Below are positions 11,859 through 12,893 of a stretch of DNA of 12,893 nucleotides, one piece after another. The translations under genes were made by a program, and so were the position numbers. The DNA is from JBAXTE01 sp038240835 (lineage in GTDB: Bacteria; Bacteroidota; Bacteroidia; Bacteroidales; WCHB1-69), in NCBI GenBank assembly GCA_038240835.1, contig JBBRGJ010000092.1:1-12893 (forward strand), in the 5' to 3' direction. Numbering within the stretch: position 1 is the first letter of the stretch; each line of letters opens with the position of its first letter. The notes beneath the pieces are model-generated. The model saw only the letters and a program-made list of their open reading frames with translations, did no database searches and was not told the origin of the DNA.

Positions 11859-12893
11859 ATGAATAAAAAGAAACAAAAATTATACACGCTATCCAATTTA
11901 ATTTCCAATACAAAAGAGGCTTATTTCGTATTTGTAAATGAGTTGAAAACTATATTTAGGGATAGAGGAGTGGTGATTATATTGATTATTGCACCGATTA
12001 TTTATCCGTTGCTTTATTGCTCAATATACAAAAATGAGACGTTGCGAGATGTTCCTGTCGCTGTGGTAAATGATTCAAAATCTGATTTATCCAGACAACT
12101 GTTGCGCAACTTAGACGCCTCACCAGATGTGAAAATCGAAAATTATTACCTTAATATAGACGAAGCTAAAAAAGCATTTGATGCTCGAAAAGTGAATGGT
12201 GTGGTCTATATTCCAGCAGAATTTGATAAAAAAATAAAGACACAACAACAAGCAACTATCTCTGTGTATTGCGATATGAGCAGTTTTATGTACTATCGTG
12301 CGTTGATGATGGGGAGTAATTATAGCGTGTTGGATATGAATAGACAGATTCAACTCGAACGGTTGAATTCGTTGGGTGTAACTGGCGAAAATGCTACTAT
12401 TCAATCAGATCCAATTGGATTTGAAGATAATATTTTGTTTAATGAAGGAATGGGTTTTACTAGTTTTCTTATGCCAGCTGTATTAATCCTTATTCTTCAT
12501 CAAACGCTGTTTTTTGGAATATCGATGGTCGCTGGAACAGCCAGAGAAGAGAACCGATTTCATACATTGGTGAGCTCCAAATTTAATCGACGTGGAATTT
12601 ATAGAGTCGTATTTGGCAAAGCAATGTGCTATTTTCTGATTTACTTAATTTGGCTATTCTTTACTCTAATAATTATTCCAAAAGTGTTTAATCTCCCTCA
12701 CATTGGCAACTCTATGGATGTTTTTAAGTTTATGATGCCATTTTTATTGGCAACTATATTCTTCTCCATGACACTTTCTGTATTTTTTCCTAATCGGGAG
12801 ACGAGCATGATTGTACTTCTTTTCTTTTCGCTGATTCTTCTGTTTTTGAGTGGGATATCATGGCCAATGTCTAACATAAACTGGTTTTGGAGA
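11859..12893 (+). CDS. ABC-2 type transporter permease, second subunit (3' end beyond window)
   Basis: This frame stays open from the ATG at 11859 to the last base, giving 345 residues without a stop. The N-terminal helix follows FRDRGVVIILIIAPIIYPLL (33-52). A periplasmic domain follows with VAVVNDSKSDLSRQLLRNL (67-85), clearly paralogous to the same segment of the first permease (both have SxLSRQxxRNL). Membrane helices begin at about 199 with FTSFLMPAVLILILHQTLFF, and EENRFHTLVSSKFNRRG forms the cytoplasmic coupling loop. FLSGISWPMSNINWFWR at the edge is the usual proline-containing ABC-2 motif, so perhaps 40-50 residues are missing. It is the last visible gene of the operon. Whether an ATPase gene follows cannot be seen. 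Confidence 0.92.
   Translation, partial: MNKKKQKLYTLSNLISNTKEAYFVFVNELKTIFRDRGVVIILIIAPIIYPLLYCSIYKNETLRDVPVAVVNDSKSDLSRQLLRNLDASPDVKIENYYLNIDEAKKAFDARKVNGVVYIPAEFDKKIKTQQQATISVYCDMSSFMYYRALMMGSNYSVLDMNRQIQLERLNSLGVTGENATIQSDPIGFEDNILFNEGMGFTSFLMPAVLILILHQTLFFGISMVAGTAREENRFHTLVSSKFNRRGIYRVVFGKAMCYFLIYLIWLFFTLIIIPKVFNLPHIGNSMDVFKFMMPFLLATIFFSMTLSVFFPNRETSMIVLLFFSLILLFLSGISWPMSNINWFWR

Noticed and set aside
12120..12404. Minus-strand open frame of 94 codons
   Set aside because: It lies antisense inside the second permease, which has strong family features in the plus frame.

Overview
The window looks like a chromosomal segment of a low-GC member of the Bacteroidota, probably a Bacteroidales relative. 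Four things point there. The ATP synthase a subunit is long and has a signal peptide plus a periplasmic N-terminal domain. Several promoters resemble the Bacteroidota -7 box TAnnTTTG. Shine-Dalgarno sequences are mostly absent. The TetR / TolC / HlyD / two ABC-2 permease order is common in that phylum. The species cannot be named from the sequence alone.

Layout. (1) Positions 88-1161, minus strand: atpB, ending inside a 16-bp tandem repeat. (2) 1518-2264, plus: truA, divergent from atpB. (3) 2256-2570: heptanucleotide repeats around a 64-bp hairpin element. (4) 2778-3377, plus: a flavin reductase-like FMN protein, followed by a second copy of the same composite repeat. (5) 3603-6863, plus: a tightly packed glycan cassette of GT4-type glycosyltransferase, Wzx-like flippase and SAM methyltransferase. 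(6) 6989-12893, plus: an efflux operon of TetR regulator, TolC outer-membrane channel, HlyD periplasmic adaptor and two ABC-2 permeases, the second cut by the window edge. About 390 bp of heptad repeats lie between tolC and hlyD.

How the genes work together. The efflux genes encode a complete path across the envelope: two paralogous inner-membrane permeases, an adaptor and an outer-membrane channel. The TetR protein probably represses them through related 21-bp sites found upstream of tetR and again upstream of tolC. No ATP-binding subunit is encoded in the visible part. The three glycan genes look like a small unit that builds, modifies and exports a surface saccharide. atpB and truA are housekeeping genes.

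The most unusual feature is the intergenic DNA. Four plus-strand spacers or gene ends carry 7-bp tandem repeats, of the type NNCAGNN or GACTGNN. These are joined to a small hairpin core, (G)GC-NAA-GC(C), followed by a conserved tail of about 18 bp. Two of the arrays supply the final codons and stop codon of the preceding gene, and a third begins directly after a stop codon. The minus-strand atpB does the same with an unrelated 16-bp repeat. I read this as a genome-wide composite repeat family with a preference for gene ends. I cannot identify a protein in this window that would mobilise it.
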